62,711 nt of DNA, from contig DATCTV010000006.1 of the NCBI GenBank assembly GCA_036567785.1, forward strand, positions 1-62,711, read 5' to 3'. A program made the translations under genes and the position numbers. The first letter of the stretch is position 1. Each line of letters starts with the position of its first letter. Below the pieces are notes generated by a model, which saw only the letters and a list, made by a program, of their open reading frames with translations, had not been told where the DNA came from and searched no databases. This DNA comes from Desulfomonilia bacterium (lineage in GTDB: Bacteria > Desulfobacterota > Desulfomonilia > UBA1062). This document shows, piece by piece, positions 8,055 through 18,171 of this stretch.

Positions 8055-8498
8055 TTAATCCTTTGCGTGTAAACGATAAAAACCCATGAATGCTTCGAAT
8101 AAATTCGTAAAGACTTTAAGATCATTTGAAGTATCTATTTGTTTTATTGAGTCCTTTAAAAAATCAGTAAACTTTTGTGTTATGAAATCCCTTCCTTGTG
8201 CGTATGCAGCTTTTGCGATTATCATATTTATATAAGGTTTAAAGATTTCCGGTTGTTCAGGATTGATTTTTGAATTTGCCCTTGAATTGATCATTAAAAC
8301 TTCATCATAGAACTTTCTTATTTGAGTTCGTTTGTTTTTTTTCTGTTCAATCTTTTTTTCAGTTGAACCATCTTTGTTTCTAACAGTTTTCTCTACTTGA
8401 CCCTCTTCCGCAATAGCTCTGGCTAAGTTGTCAGCAGTCTCATTAAACAATTGGGGTTCGATAAACCCTTTTTCTTTGTTCATGTAAAATTTAATCAT
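8055..8498 (-). CDS. csm2: Type III-A small subunit Csm2
   Basis: A 147-residue, mostly helical, Lys-rich protein. The segment TQIRKFYDEVL and the following helices match Csm2, the small subunit that lines the crRNA-target duplex in the Csm complex. It lies between cas10 (9-nt gap) and csm3 (13-nt gap). Its position and the lack of Cmr-type genes set the subtype as III-A. A charged linker (KDGSTEKKIEQKKNKR) sits near residues 42-57. Confidence 0.9.
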   Translation of the reverse strand: MIKFYMNKEKGFIEPQLFNETADNLARAIAEEGQVEKTVRNKDGSTEKKIEQKKNKRTQIRKFYDEVLMINSRANSKINPEQPEIFKPYINMIIAKAAYAQGRDFITQKFTDFLKDSIKQIDTSNDLKVFTNLFEAFMGFYRLHAKD

Positions 8499-8507
8499 AT
8501 AACCTCC

Positions 8508-11084
8508 TTACCTTCTATTATAGAGTATTTCCCAGACAGCGGCTTTGAGCTTCGAGCCGTAGTTTTCCAGGTTTTTCACCATCATTTGTATAAACTCATT
8601 CACCTTTTCGTCTCGCTTGCCGTCCTTCAAATCCTTTGCGATGTTACGGGATGCCGAATAGTTGAAAAGGGCTCGCCATTTGAGCGGCTGCATGTCATCA
8701 ATGCTGACATGGGCATTCTTTCCCGGCGGCCTTATGATATCCTTGGCCTTTTGCGCCATCTCCATGAAATAATTCATTCGGTAGAGCATGGCGCTTCCCA
8801 TTGTCCTGTCGCTAATATATTCGAGCAGCTTTTCCTTTACCGGTTTGAGTTTGTTGAATTCATTCCATGTCATTGTTTCGCCAAAAATTGTTATGCTGTT
8901 TCTGCCGTTACCCTTGGATTCGCCAAGAGCCTCTTCAGAGTGATAGGCCAGCGAATCAACGGGCGTGTTCGGTCTTTCAATCGTAATTCCCGCTGAAAGG
9001 TGTATTTCGGGATTGCCGCAGGTGTATCTGCCGAACTCTTCATTTATAACTCCTGCCAGCTCGATAATTCGGTTCCAAGGGCCGATGAGGAACAGGTCGT
9101 CGCCACCTGCAAAAACCGTATAGACATTCTGGAAGTTTGCATCAGTTTTCAGCTTCCAGGGAAGCCAAAGGCTGAAGAACTGATTCATCTGGCGGCTGAG
9201 TGAAGCCAGGCGCGAAGCTGTGAACAGTTTTTCTTCAATACCGCAGGACATTATCATTCCCAGGTTGTCAACATCGGCCTTTAAAACACCAAGCGCCTCT
9301 ATGCCGGAGAATTTATCCATTGATATTGGATTAAGCGCCTTTTTAGAAATGTGACTGAAAGTTTTTGGGGCACCTTCGTTTATCATTTCAATTAGTTCAA
9401 GTTTTTTTGCTTCGCTCTTTCCACCACTTAGAAGTCTGTCATCAAACTGGTCTTCTTCTGAATATTTTGGCACATAGCCGTTGATAAACTTTGCTGTTAC
9501 ATCTTTTGACGCCTCGCCTTTTTCATTGATTGATATGTCCCAGTATTTAAGAAGCGAGCCTCTTCTTGCAAGTTCATTGAGCGCGCCTGTTGTAAAACCA
9601 ATCTGATATTCTCCGAAAACAGGCTCGAGAAGCTTATCGCCGTGCAGGTCCGCATTAACAGTAGTTATTGCAATTCGTTCATTTTTCACCAGATTGGCTC
9701 CAAGGAAGATATGGTCGCGGCAGATTTTGCAGGCTGAGCCATTTTTGACAATTGCTGAACCTTCCACTTCTTTATCTGATGGCCTTTTGCCGCAATAAGG
9801 GCAAAGCGCTTTATCGAGTTCGTTATTGAATGAGTCCAGATAGCCTTCAACAGCGCCAAGCGAATTAAGATTGAGTTTTCTGAACTTGCTTACTTCAAGT
9901 GCGCCCCCCAGCCTGTCCCAAAAGGCTGAGAAATTACCTCCGACAAAATCATTGGGAGACGCTTCAAGAACTGAAATACCAATTGCCGTTTCACCGAAAG
10001 AGATTTTTAAAAACCAGTTGTTGATCTTTTCTCTGACCTCTTCGACTGCACTTTTTGCGGCTTCAGTGTTCGGTGCAAGTATCGTGAACTTTCCGGCCGC
10101 ATTCAGGATAACCGAAGTATGCGGCAGACCGATTTTACGGCAAAGCATATCGGCGGCAAGCTCTGCAAAAAGTGAAACCGCAAACGAGCGCCCCCTTAAA
10201 ATCTTGCTGCGGTTTTCACCTGAATCACCGCTGGGTCCGGAAATAAAACTCTGTATGCCATAAAGATCGCCGGTTATCAGAAGAAATTTTTTTGGTTCAT
10301 AGTCCTGTATAATCTGCAAATCCATGTTGCCTTTGTGATAAAGATATAAAGCAGAAGCGAACGCAGAGGTCATCCTGCTGTGATCATAAAGTGAGATATC
10401 TGGTATTTTTTTTCCAGCCCTTGCCGCAGGTATGCATGTTGTGAAAATCATCATGAGGCTATCTAAATGCTCGAACCAAAGGGCGGTATTTTCATCTTTA
10501 TGATGAAGTCGCTCAAGCGCATACACAAACTCGTCAAAAAGGTTTTTGTATTCCACTCTGGCTTTATCATCATCTGAGGGCACAATATCTTTCTTTTGAT
10601 CCGGAAAAATATTTTCAGGCGAAAGGGGCTTTAACGGATAAGCATAATTCGAAGTATTGTTTGTTTGCAGAGCATTTTCAAACAATGTTTCAAGACGGGT
10701 CTTCCTGTAATCCTGCCATGCAATTGCTTTGTTGTATTCGTCAAAACGCTGCCTGTCCCAGCCGCTTGAGATACGGTCGGCCATTGCTATTATCCACTGC
10801 ATCGGCGTTCCTGGTTTGTGATGTCCTGCGGCAAGATTTATAAATGTATCGTCAAGACCCCATCCTGATTTATTGAACTTATCAGGTAGCAGTTTTTCAA
10901 TATGATCGATAAATGCTGCTGTATAAACAGCATGTCTGTGCGTTGGAACGCCGTTATACTCCGGTTGGTAAAGTCCCGAATTATCATTGATAAATCCCGG
11001 TAAAACATTAATGCCCTCCTGCGCCAGCTTGCCAATGTCATGCATGAATCCTGCAAGAGCAATTTTCAGGGTCGTCTCATCCAT
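8508..11084 (-). CDS. cas10: Cas10/Csm1, HD nuclease and cyclic-oligoadenylate synthase
   Basis: An 858-residue large subunit. The N-terminal HD domain has His15-Asp16 (FMHDIGK) plus GHHKP. A zinc-binding cluster uses Cys428/Cys431 and Cys452/Cys455. The second palm domain has an intact GGDD at 660-663 (FAGGDDLFL). Both known activities, single-stranded DNA cleavage and synthesis of cyclic oligoadenylate on target RNA binding, are therefore predicted to be present. The synthase site fits the CARF-HEPN effector at 2804-4030. Its ATG overlaps the cas6 stop by 1 nt (TAATG). Confidence 0.97.
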   Translation of the reverse strand: MDETTLKIALAGFMHDIGKLAQEGINVLPGFINDNSGLYQPEYNGVPTHRHAVYTAAFIDHIEKLLPDKFNKSGWGLDDTFINLAAGHHKPGTPMQWIIAMADRISSGWDRQRFDEYNKAIAWQDYRKTRLETLFENALQTNNTSNYAYPLKPLSPENIFPDQKKDIVPSDDDKARVEYKNLFDEFVYALERLHHKDENTALWFEHLDSLMMIFTTCIPAARAGKKIPDISLYDHSRMTSAFASALYLYHKGNMDLQIIQDYEPKKFLLITGDLYGIQSFISGPSGDSGENRSKILRGRSFAVSLFAELAADMLCRKIGLPHTSVILNAAGKFTILAPNTEAAKSAVEEVREKINNWFLKISFGETAIGISVLEASPNDFVGGNFSAFWDRLGGALEVSKFRKLNLNSLGAVEGYLDSFNNELDKALCPYCGKRPSDKEVEGSAIVKNGSACKICRDHIFLGANLVKNERIAITTVNADLHGDKLLEPVFGEYQIGFTTGALNELARRGSLLKYWDISINEKGEASKDVTAKFINGYVPKYSEEDQFDDRLLSGGKSEAKKLELIEMINEGAPKTFSHISKKALNPISMDKFSGIEALGVLKADVDNLGMIMSCGIEEKLFTASRLASLSRQMNQFFSLWLPWKLKTDANFQNVYTVFAGGDDLFLIGPWNRIIELAGVINEEFGRYTCGNPEIHLSAGITIERPNTPVDSLAYHSEEALGESKGNGRNSITIFGETMTWNEFNKLKPVKEKLLEYISDRTMGSAMLYRMNYFMEMAQKAKDIIRPPGKNAHVSIDDMQPLKWRALFNYSASRNIAKDLKDGKRDEKVNEFIQMMVKNLENYGSKLKAAVWEILYNRR

Positions 11085-12052
11085 TATTCTTCTCCTTCAA
11101 AAAATAATTCAAATTTTCCCAGACCGAATGAAGTCTGTTTTCCGATATGTACTGTTTCGCAGAATTTCAGAATTGGAAGGAAATTATTCAGGACATTGCC
11201 TTCATAAATTATATTACCCACCAGACCCCCCATCAGCATTTCCTGATCCTGTCGGCTCGAATACCTCCGCCAGTCATGCCATGAAAGGTCAGAGTGAACT
11301 GTCCTGACTGTTTCGGCAAGGCTTATCAATCCCTTGTAATCCAGTGCAGGCTCGCCTTTGCCGTATGTTTCAAACAAGGTCGAAATCCGCCTCAAACATG
11401 CCCTTATAAGAACATGAAAAGGTAGTTCCGCACGTTTGAGATTGTTTTCAAATTTCAGCCTCAGCGGCGTTTGCAGCACGACTGTTATTCCAGATATTTC
11501 CGATTCCTTTATTTTTGCAAACCTTCCGGCGCTTATATTTTTAGTAAATGAGCCTTTCACAAGCTTCCGCTCTTTGCCTGAATAAATTAATTTTCTGTTT
11601 GCCTTTACTGACACCAGATTGAATGTGGAACGGAAGCCATCAATCATTTTTCCGATTCCCGTCTGCCCCATCTGTTCAATGGCATAGACAAAATAGGGGA
11701 GATATTCATTGGCTTTCCCGAGAAGTATAATATCAAAATCAAAGAGTTCACCTTTTGTCCAATGTGTTTTTTTTGTGATTGGTGCTTCTATCACATAGGG
11801 ATGGGGAGGAGCTGCTACATGATGTTTTTCACCAGAATCTTCAAACTTTCCAGGTTCAAATATAAAAGGATATATACAGGACTCATTAAGCAGGCAACTG
11901 TTACATTCCTGAAACCTCAGGGCGCAAACCACTTTTTTTAAAGATAAACCAAACACCCCTCTGAATGTAGAGCCTTTGAATTCAGGAAGTATACAATCAG
12001 AATCAAGTACACATTCAAATTTATATTTTCCAATTTCCATAAAAAGTCTCAT
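11084..12052 (-). CDS. cas6: crRNA-processing endoribonuclease Cas6
   Basis: A 322-residue RAMP protein of the Cas6 type that carries the label 'CRISPR system precrRNA processing endoribonuclease'. The N-terminal FKGSTFRGVFGLSLKK and C-terminal HIGKQTSFGLGKFEL glycine-rich loop identify it. A cysteine cluster near residues 43-60 (CALRFQECNSCLLNESC) could bind zinc. It is the first gene of the minus-strand operon, divergent from ribD across about 80 nt of AT-rich DNA. I chose the ATG at 12052 over an in-frame TTG one codon earlier; neither has a good ribosome-binding site. Confidence 0.9.
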   Translation of the reverse strand: MRLFMEIGKYKFECVLDSDCILPEFKGSTFRGVFGLSLKKVVCALRFQECNSCLLNESCIYPFIFEPGKFEDSGEKHHVAAPPHPYVIEAPITKKTHWTKGELFDFDIILLGKANEYLPYFVYAIEQMGQTGIGKMIDGFRSTFNLVSVKANRKLIYSGKERKLVKGSFTKNISAGRFAKIKESEISGITVVLQTPLRLKFENNLKRAELPFHVLIRACLRRISTLFETYGKGEPALDYKGLISLAETVRTVHSDLSWHDWRRYSSRQDQEMLMGGLVGNIIYEGNVLNNFLPILKFCETVHIGKQTSFGLGKFELFFEGEE

Positions 12053-12135
12053 CAATAAATTATATATAATTATATGTGTTTTATCGGAAAAAATATATCA
12101 TTTAAATTACTTAAAAAAATTTTGGTTTATGAATT

Positions 12136-13233
12136 ATGGACACAACTGGTATAAAGACCATGGATATGGACGATTTGACATACATGAAAAAGGCCATCGA
12201 GCTGGGATATAAAGGTCTGGGCAGGACTGCGCCGAATCCGCCGGTAGGGGCTGTCATCGTAAAAAACGGCAGGATTATCGGCGGGGGATTCCACCCAAGG
12301 GCAGGAATGCCTCATGCAGAGATTTATGCACTGAATTCGTGTTCCGAAGACCCGGCCGGGGCCACCCTGTATGTAACACTCGAACCGTGCTGTCATCACG
12401 GCAAGACTCCGCCCTGTACAGACGCAATAATAAAAGCCGGGATAAAGCGGGTCGTATACGCCGTTGACGATCCCAACCCCATTGTTTCCTGCCGCAGCGG
12501 TAAATCCCTGGAAAATGAGGGCATCTCGGTATCATCCGGGGTATGCGGCCATGAGGCCGGCAAGCTAATTGAATGGTATTCGAAATGGATGAGAACCGGC
12601 CTTCCCTTTGTGACCTTAAAAGCGGCCACCACACTAGACGGCTTCATCGCTGCATCAAACGGAAACTCCAAATGGATAAGCTCTGAAGAATCAAGAAAAA
12701 GGGTCCATGAAATGAGGAACAGGATGGATGCGGTTCTTGTGGGAATCGGAACTGTCATCACGGATAACCCTCAACTCACATCCAGGATTGAAGGGGCCCG
12801 CGACCCGCTTCGCGTGATAATAGACAGGGATTTTGTAATACCGGCCGGCTCGAAATGCCTGGGTGAAAAATGCATGGTTATAACAGCATCTGATAAAGAC
12901 CGGGACGAGATATCAGATACCGGGACGAAAATTATCCGTTCCGGATTGAATAATGACGGTTTCTTTGACTGGAATGATATCCTTAAAATTCCTGGCGCTA
13001 TGGGCCTGCACTCTGTCCTTGTCGAAGGCGGCAGCGCAGTTATTTCAAGCCTGCTTAAGGCATCCATCGCAGATAAAATCATTCTTTTCATTGCGCCTAA
13101 AATCCTGGGCTCGGGGGTCAAGCTTGTATCATGGGATAAAACTTCAAGCATTGATGATGCGCTTGGCCTTATGATAGAAGACGTTCAGACAATAAGCGGT
13201 GATATCATGATTGAAGCCCGCATAAGAGGATAA
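12136..13233 (+). CDS. ribD: Bifunctional riboflavin deaminase/reductase RibD
   Basis: A 365-residue two-domain enzyme for the second and third steps after GTP in riboflavin synthesis. The N-terminal deaminase has the zinc site HAE plus PCCHHGKTPPC. The C-terminal reductase has TLDGFIA and VLVEGG. The loop after DPNP reads IVSCRSGKS where most homologues have a KVAGKG-like sequence, a local oddity. The start is uncertain: ATGs at 12136, 12160, 12166 and 12184 are all in frame and none has a strong ribosome-binding site. It is followed after 2 nt by ribE. No FMN riboswitch is seen in the short upstream gap. Confidence 0.94.
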   Translation: MDTTGIKTMDMDDLTYMKKAIELGYKGLGRTAPNPPVGAVIVKNGRIIGGGFHPRAGMPHAEIYALNSCSEDPAGATLYVTLEPCCHHGKTPPCTDAIIKAGIKRVVYAVDDPNPIVSCRSGKSLENEGISVSSGVCGHEAGKLIEWYSKWMRTGLPFVTLKAATTLDGFIAASNGNSKWISSEESRKRVHEMRNRMDAVLVGIGTVITDNPQLTSRIEGARDPLRVIIDRDFVIPAGSKCLGEKCMVITASDKDRDEISDTGTKIIRSGLNNDGFFDWNDILKIPGAMGLHSVLVEGGSAVISSLLKASIADKIILFIAPKILGSGVKLVSWDKTSSIDDALGLMIEDVQTISGDIMIEARIRG

Positions 13234-13235
13234 AG

Positions 13236-13871
13236 ATGTTTACCGGAATTATCGAATCCGTCGGAACCGTTACCGGAATAAAGCCATATTCAAGCGGCTT
13301 TGTTATTGAAGTGGATTCCGGGCTCGACCTTTCAGGAGATGCAGTCGGAGACAGCATTGCTGTTGACGGCATCTGCCTGACTGCAACTAAAATTGCACAA
13401 TCGAAATTCACAGCCACAGCCTCGAGGGAAACCGTCACGCGTTCGACTCTGGGCAGCCTTAAAACCGGTTCAAAGGTCAATATCGAACGCGCCCTCACCC
13501 TGTCAACACGCCTTGGAGGCCATATCGTACTCGGCCACGTCGATTGTGTGGCACGCATCAGGGAGAAAAGAATCTCAGGCGAATCCATCCGCTTCAGTAT
13601 CGAACTCGACAAGTCATATTCAAAATATGTGATTGAAAAAGGTTCGATTGCGGTTGACGGAATATCGCTTACAATAAACAGCATTTCAAGTGATGCGTTC
13701 GAACTCAACATCATACCATTCACGCTCGAATCCACTTCCTTGACACTCAAAACCTCAGGTGATAGGGTAAACCTCGAATTTGACGTAATCGGCAAGTATG
13801 TTCAAAGAATGATTGAAAACAAGGGCGGCGCAACTCTGGGCGATCTCTTGAAACAAAACGGTTTTATCTGA
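13236..13871 (+). CDS. ribE: Riboflavin synthase alpha chain
   Basis: A 211-residue enzyme that dismutates two molecules of 6,7-dimethyl-8-ribityllumazine to riboflavin. The MFTGIIES start is diagnostic, and the two internal halves repeat the lumazine-binding fold (DGICLTAT near 45 and DGISLTIN near 140). Normal length. Tightly packed in the rib operon, 2 nt after ribD and 11 nt before ribBA. The symbol ribE is also written ribC in some genomes. Confidence 0.96.
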   Translation: MFTGIIESVGTVTGIKPYSSGFVIEVDSGLDLSGDAVGDSIAVDGICLTATKIAQSKFTATASRETVTRSTLGSLKTGSKVNIERALTLSTRLGGHIVLGHVDCVARIREKRISGESIRFSIELDKSYSKYVIEKGSIAVDGISLTINSISSDAFELNIIPFTLESTSLTLKTSGDRVNLEFDVIGKYVQRMIENKGGATLGDLLKQNGFI

Positions 13872-13882
13872 AGGATAACAAA

Positions 13883-15085
13883 ATGCCAAGCTGTACAATC
13901 GAAGAAGCGATAACCGAACTTAAAAACGGCCGCATGATTATTCTCGTCGATGATGAAGACAGGGAGAATGAGGGCGACCTTACAATGGCGGCTGAATTCA
14001 TTACGCCGGATGCCATCAATTTCATGGCAAAGCACGGCAGGGGGCTCATATGCCTTGCACTTGACCACAAGATAGTGGACCAGCTCGGCCTCGAACTCAT
14101 GGTCAAGAACAATAAGAGCTCTTTCGGAACAGGATTCACCGTCTCTATTGAAGCCAGCAAAGGTGTCACCACCGGCATATCAGCCGCAGACAGGGCGACG
14201 ACAATAAAGGCTGCAATCGCTGAGAATGCAAAGCCGTCTGACATAGTCAGCCCGGGCCACATCTTTCCGCTAAGGGCCCGCGAAGGGGGCGTTCTGGTAA
14301 GGACCGGACAGACGGAAGGCTCTGTCGACCTTTGCAGGATGGCAGGTCTGAGGCCGGGCGCTGTCATCTGCGAGGTAATGAAGGACGACGGCACAATGGC
14401 CAGAAGGAACGACCTGGAAGTATTTGCCAGAGAGTTCGGTCTGAAGATCTGCACGATAGCTGACACCATCGCACACCGCATGCGCAATGAAATTCTGGTG
14501 CGGGAGGTCGTAAGGGCGAAGATGCCTACAATTTACGGGAATTTCGAGCTTGTAGGATATGAAAACGATATCGACCATAAAGACCATTTCGCAATTCTCA
14601 AAGGCAAAATCTCCCCTGAAGAGCCTGTTCTGGTAAGGGTTCATTCCGAATGCCTGACCGGAGACGTGCTGGGGTCTCTCAGATGCGACTGCGGTGACCA
14701 GTTGACTTCCGCGATGGAAATGATCGAGGCGGAAGGTAAAGGCGTCATCGTCTATATGAGACAGGAAGGCCGCGGCATCGGCCTGCTCAACAAGTTGAAG
14801 GCATATCATCTTCAGGAAAAAGGCATGGATACGGTTGAGGCGAATGTCGAGCTGGGGTTCGCACCGGACCTGCGCGATTACGGAATCGGCGCCCAGATAC
14901 TGGTTTCTCTCGGTGTAAGGAAGATGAGGCTCATGACCAACAACCCTAAAAAGATCATAGGTCTCGAGGGATACGGGCTTGAGATCGTTGACCGTGTGCC
15001 CATTGAGATTCCGCCGACCGAGATGAACAAAAGATATCTCAAAATTAAAAAAGAGAAGATGGGTCATATACTGGAGGTGGTTTAA
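13883..15085 (+). CDS. ribBA: Bifunctional DHBP synthase / GTP cyclohydrolase II RibBA
   Basis: A 400-residue fusion. The N-terminal half makes 3,4-dihydroxy-2-butanone 4-phosphate ([11 protein letters not shown] motif, HTxxDxxV-type region). The C-terminal half opens the GTP ring and has the zinc cysteines in [19 protein letters not shown] plus RQEGRGIGL. Both halves look intact, so it supplies both precursors of the pathway. Its stop overlaps the ribH start by 1 nt (TAATG). Confidence 0.97.
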   Translation: MPSCTIEEAITELKNGRMIILVDDEDRENEGDLTMAAEFITPDAINFMAKHGRGLICLALDHKIVDQLGLELMVKNNKSSFGTGFTVSIEASKGVTTGISAADRATTIKAAIAENAKPSDIVSPGHIFPLRAREGGVLVRTGQTEGSVDLCRMAGLRPGAVICEVMKDDGTMARRNDLEVFAREFGLKICTIADTIAHRMRNEILVREVVRAKMPTIYGNFELVGYENDIDHKDHFAILKGKISPEEPVLVRVHSECLTGDVLGSLRCDCGDQLTSAMEMIEAEGKGVIVYMRQEGRGIGLLNKLKAYHLQEKGMDTVEANVELGFAPDLRDYGIGAQILVSLGVRKMRLMTNNPKKIIGLEGYGLEIVDRVPIEIPPTEMNKRYLKIKKEKMGHILEVV

Positions 15086-15549
15086 TGGCAAAGACTATTG
15101 AAGGAAAACTCCTTGGTGCAGGCCGTAAAGTGGCGATAGTAGCAAGCAGGTTCAACGAATTCATTACCGCACGCCTTATAGACGGTGCGCTTGACGCACT
15201 TGCCAGACATGGGGTGAACCCGAAGGACATAACCATTTATCGCGTTCCTGGTTCATTCGAGATTCCGCCTGTGGCAAAGAAGGTCGCTTTGAACGGCAGC
15301 GTTGACGGCGTCATATGCCTTGGTGCCGTAATCAGGGGTTCCACCCCGCATTTTGACTACATTTCGGCAGAGGTATCCAAGGGAATCGCCCATGTCTCCA
15401 TGGAAGCAAACGTTCCGGTCATATTCGGGGTGCTTACTACGGATACAATCGAACAGGCTGTCGAGCGTGCAGGAACGAAAGCAGGAAACAAGGGGTTCGA
15501 TGCAGCAATGTCGCTTCTCGAGATGATGGACCTTTACTCTCAGGTCTGA
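15085..15549 (+). CDS. ribH: 6,7-dimethyl-8-ribityllumazine synthase
   Basis: A 154-residue lumazine synthase that condenses the two riboflavin precursors and usually assembles into capsid-like shells. [30 protein letters not shown] and the later FGVLTTD are the standard family blocks. Full length. It closes the riboflavin part of the operon and is followed after 16 nt by nusB, a frequent arrangement. Confidence 0.97.
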   Translation: MAKTIEGKLLGAGRKVAIVASRFNEFITARLIDGALDALARHGVNPKDITIYRVPGSFEIPPVAKKVALNGSVDGVICLGAVIRGSTPHFDYISAEVSKGIAHVSMEANVPVIFGVLTTDTIEQAVERAGTKAGNKGFDAAMSLLEMMDLYSQV

Positions 15550-15565
15550 TCAGCCGAAATAAAAT

Positions 15566-16015
15566 ATGAAGGTAAGGTCCAGGGCTAGAGATGCAGCCTT
15601 GCAGTATCTTTATCAGGCAGAGGTAAACAGCAGACATTCCAGGGAAACACTGGACAGTTTTCTGTCACATTTCATCGAAGATGAATATGTCAAGCCCTAT
15701 GCAAAAAACCTTGTAGCAGGCGTTCTCGATAATCTGCAGGAAATCGACACCCTTATTGAAAAGGCGACCTCCAACTGGAGGGTCAGCCGAATGACCCGTA
15801 CAGATCGTAACATACTCAGGATTGCCACCTATGAACTAGCCATGAGGGAAGATATTCCATACAAGGTTGCAATAAACGAAGGGGTCGAACTTGCAAAGCG
15901 CTTTGGTTCGCCCAGATGTCCGTCATTCGCAAACGGCGTTCTTGATAAGGTGTGGCTGCTCGTTTCAGACACCGTAAAGAAAACCGCCGAAGAAGAAGAG
16001 GACCCTGCCGAATAA
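15566..16015 (+). CDS. nusB: Transcription antitermination factor NusB
   Basis: A 149-residue all-helical NusB, which binds boxA RNA with NusE (S10) in rRNA antitermination. The start RSRARDAALQYLYQAEV and the later RTDRNILRIATYEL and VAINEGVELAKRFG match the family. Its stop overlaps the larC start (TAATG). Linkage to ribH is common in several Gram-negative groups. Confidence 0.95.
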   Translation: MKVRSRARDAALQYLYQAEVNSRHSRETLDSFLSHFIEDEYVKPYAKNLVAGVLDNLQEIDTLIEKATSNWRVSRMTRTDRNILRIATYELAMREDIPYKVAINEGVELAKRFGSPRCPSFANGVLDKVWLLVSDTVKKTAEEEEDPAE

Positions 16016-17196
16016 TGAAAGCCCTTATATTTGACCCGGTCGGAGGCGCAAGCGGCGACATGATTCTCGCCAGCCTTATCGAACTGGGCTGCCCGGTAAG
16101 CCACATACAGGACACCCTTGAACTTCTCGGCCTTGGAAAACCGGTAATCCGTCTTGAAAACAAAAAGGTAAACGGCGTCTCATGCCTCAAGCTCGATTTT
16201 GAAGTCCGTGATGAAGAAACCGAACGCTCATGGAGAGACATCAGGGATATGATAAACTCTTCAGGGCTGGCCGGTGGCATTGCCGAAAAGGCCCTTGATA
16301 TATTCGGTATACTGGCATCAGCGGAGGCAAGAGTGCACGGGGTGGCGACAGATGATGTACATTTCCATGAGGTAGGTGCCGTTGATTCCATATTCGATAT
16401 TGTCGGAATCTCAGCCGCAATCGACTTTTTCAAACCTGACGAGATTTTTACAACACCTCTTCCTCTAAGCACGGGAACTGTTGAATCCCGTCACGGCACC
16501 ATACCTGTTCCGGCGCCTGCAACTCTCCTGCTTATTGAGGGCCTGCCTTCGAGAATGACTGATATCAGGGGCGAGCTGGTCACACCCACCGGCGCCGCCG
16601 TAATAAAGGCACTTGCCGCACAGGCTGAACTTCCCGGTCTTTCAATAATATCTTCAGGGTACGGCTGCGGGGCAAAAACCTTCCCCCGCTGGCCCAACAT
16701 GTTCAGGTCCATTCTTTGCGAGGCATCCGCCGGAAACGAAAGGGTTTATGTCATCGAATCGGATATCGATGATATGATCCCTGAAGACTGGGATGCCGCT
16801 GGTGATAAAATAAGAGAGGCCGGAGCAATCGACTTGTGCCTTGTTCCATGCATCATGAAAGAGGGTCGCCCGGGAAATATACTTCGTGTGCTTTCATCAG
16901 TGGTCAACCTTGAATCAGTATGTTCCGCTATGCTTCAGCATACGACTACAATCGGAGTCAGATATTATCCGGTAGAGAGAAGAATCCTTGAAAGGCGCGT
17001 ATTCCAGCTCGATACCGCATACGGAAAAATAAGGATAAAAGAGGTTGTCACACCTGACGGGTCTTTAAGGCGCAAACCTGAATACAAAGACATGAAAAAA
17101 ATCTCGGAAGAGCTGAACATCCCTGTCCAGAGAATCAGAGACGAAGCTTCGAAAATGCTTTCATCTTACTCAAAAGATGGAGGTGAAAAAAAATGA
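16015..17196 (+). CDS. larC: Nickel-pincer cofactor biosynthesis protein LarC
   Basis: A 393-residue protein starting FDPVGGASGDM, the LarC hallmark. LarC uses CTP to insert nickel into the pyridinium dithiocarboxylic pincer cofactor of lactate racemase and relatives. The segment HFHEVGAVDSIFDIVG is also typical. In some species larC is split by a programmed frameshift; here it is one frame. I used the ATG at 16015, which overlaps the nusB stop; an in-frame upstream extension lies inside nusB. It overlaps larB by 4 nt. Confidence 0.93.
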   Translation: MKALIFDPVGGASGDMILASLIELGCPVSHIQDTLELLGLGKPVIRLENKKVNGVSCLKLDFEVRDEETERSWRDIRDMINSSGLAGGIAEKALDIFGILASAEARVHGVATDDVHFHEVGAVDSIFDIVGISAAIDFFKPDEIFTTPLPLSTGTVESRHGTIPVPAPATLLLIEGLPSRMTDIRGELVTPTGAAVIKALAAQAELPGLSIISSGYGCGAKTFPRWPNMFRSILCEASAGNERVYVIESDIDDMIPEDWDAAGDKIREAGAIDLCLVPCIMKEGRPGNILRVLSSVVNLESVCSAMLQHTTTIGVRYYPVERRILERRVFQLDTAYGKIRIKEVVTPDGSLRRKPEYKDMKKISEELNIPVQRIRDEASKMLSSYSKDGGEKK

Positions 17197-17960
17197 AAGA
17201 CATACTGGATAAGTACAAATCAGGCCTGATCGATGATGCACAGGCCAAAGAAATGATAATGAAAATCTTCTATGAGCGCGGCGAGGAATTCATGCTGGAC
17301 ATGCACAGACAGGAAAGGCTGGGTTTCCCCGAGGTGGTGTTTGCAGAAGGAAAATCCACCGAACAGGTGCTTGATATTGTCGAAAGGATGCTTCCACAAT
17401 CCCAGCCGGTGCTCATATCAAATGTCTCTGACACCCAGACGTCTGCAATAGAGGCGAAGTTTTCTTCACTTCCGATTCAAAAAGCGGGAAGGATGATGAC
17501 GGTAGGCGCAATGCCCGAAGATAAATCACTCGGCACAGTAGGCGTCATAACCGCCGGAACCTCTGATATTCCTTTTGCAAAGGAATGTATTCTCATTCTT
17601 GAAGCCACCGGCGCAAAGACCCTTGCCTATTTCGATGCGGGTGTTGCAGGGATTCACCGCCCGTTTTTGAGCCTGAACGATGTGAAGGACGCTGAAGTCC
17701 TTATAATCCTTGCAGGCATGGAAGGGGCGCTGCCGACGCTAATTGCATCGGTCACGGACAGGCCTGTGATTGCAGTGCCCACCCCTGTGGGTTACGGCAT
17801 AGGCGGCGGCGGAATCGGCGCCATGATATCCATGCTGCAGTCCTGCTCTCCTGGTGTCGTAACGGTCAATATAAGTAATACCATCGGCGCCTCCGCAGCA
17901 GCGATAAGGATACTCAGAACCTTAAAACACTCTTTTGAGAAAAAAACCCGCAGCAGATAA
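17193..17960 (+). CDS. larB: Nickel-pincer cofactor biosynthesis protein LarB
   Basis: A 255-residue AIR-carboxylase-like protein. LarB carboxylates and hydrolyses nicotinic acid adenine dinucleotide as the first step of the pincer cofactor. The C-terminal TPVGYGIGGGGIGAM and the preceding DAGVAGIHR fit the family. It follows larC with a 4-nt overlap (ATGA). LarE, the sulfur-transfer step, and any LarA-type client enzyme are not in this window. Confidence 0.93.
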   Translation: MKDILDKYKSGLIDDAQAKEMIMKIFYERGEEFMLDMHRQERLGFPEVVFAEGKSTEQVLDIVERMLPQSQPVLISNVSDTQTSAIEAKFSSLPIQKAGRMMTVGAMPEDKSLGTVGVITAGTSDIPFAKECILILEATGAKTLAYFDAGVAGIHRPFLSLNDVKDAEVLIILAGMEGALPTLIASVTDRPVIAVPTPVGYGIGGGGIGAMISMLQSCSPGVVTVNISNTIGASAAAIRILRTLKHSFEKKTRSR

Positions 17961-18171
17961 AAACCGGAAAATATACAGGATTTTGTTTTCAGCAGACCCA
18001 GCTTTTGTCAGGATTATCAACCGCAATATTATTTTCATATTAAACATGAGAATTCTTGCTGCCGATATGATGCATTAATCGGGATTTGTTTATGCGGGCA
18101 TGATTACCAGAAGCGGCACCGACAGGCTGCTTGCAGATTCCGACAACAATTCACACAAGGAGGTAGGCGAT

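Noticed and set aside
4872-8498. Cmr-type (III-B) assignment
   Set aside because: The small subunit and RAMP order match Csm2-Csm3-Csm4-Csm5; no Cmr1 or Cmr6 homologue is present.
12053-12135. FMN riboswitch before ribD
   Set aside because: The gap is about 80 nt of AT-rich DNA with none of the conserved RFN blocks.
14270-15091. 273-codon minus-strand frame opposite ribBA
   Set aside because: Shadow of a highly conserved gene.
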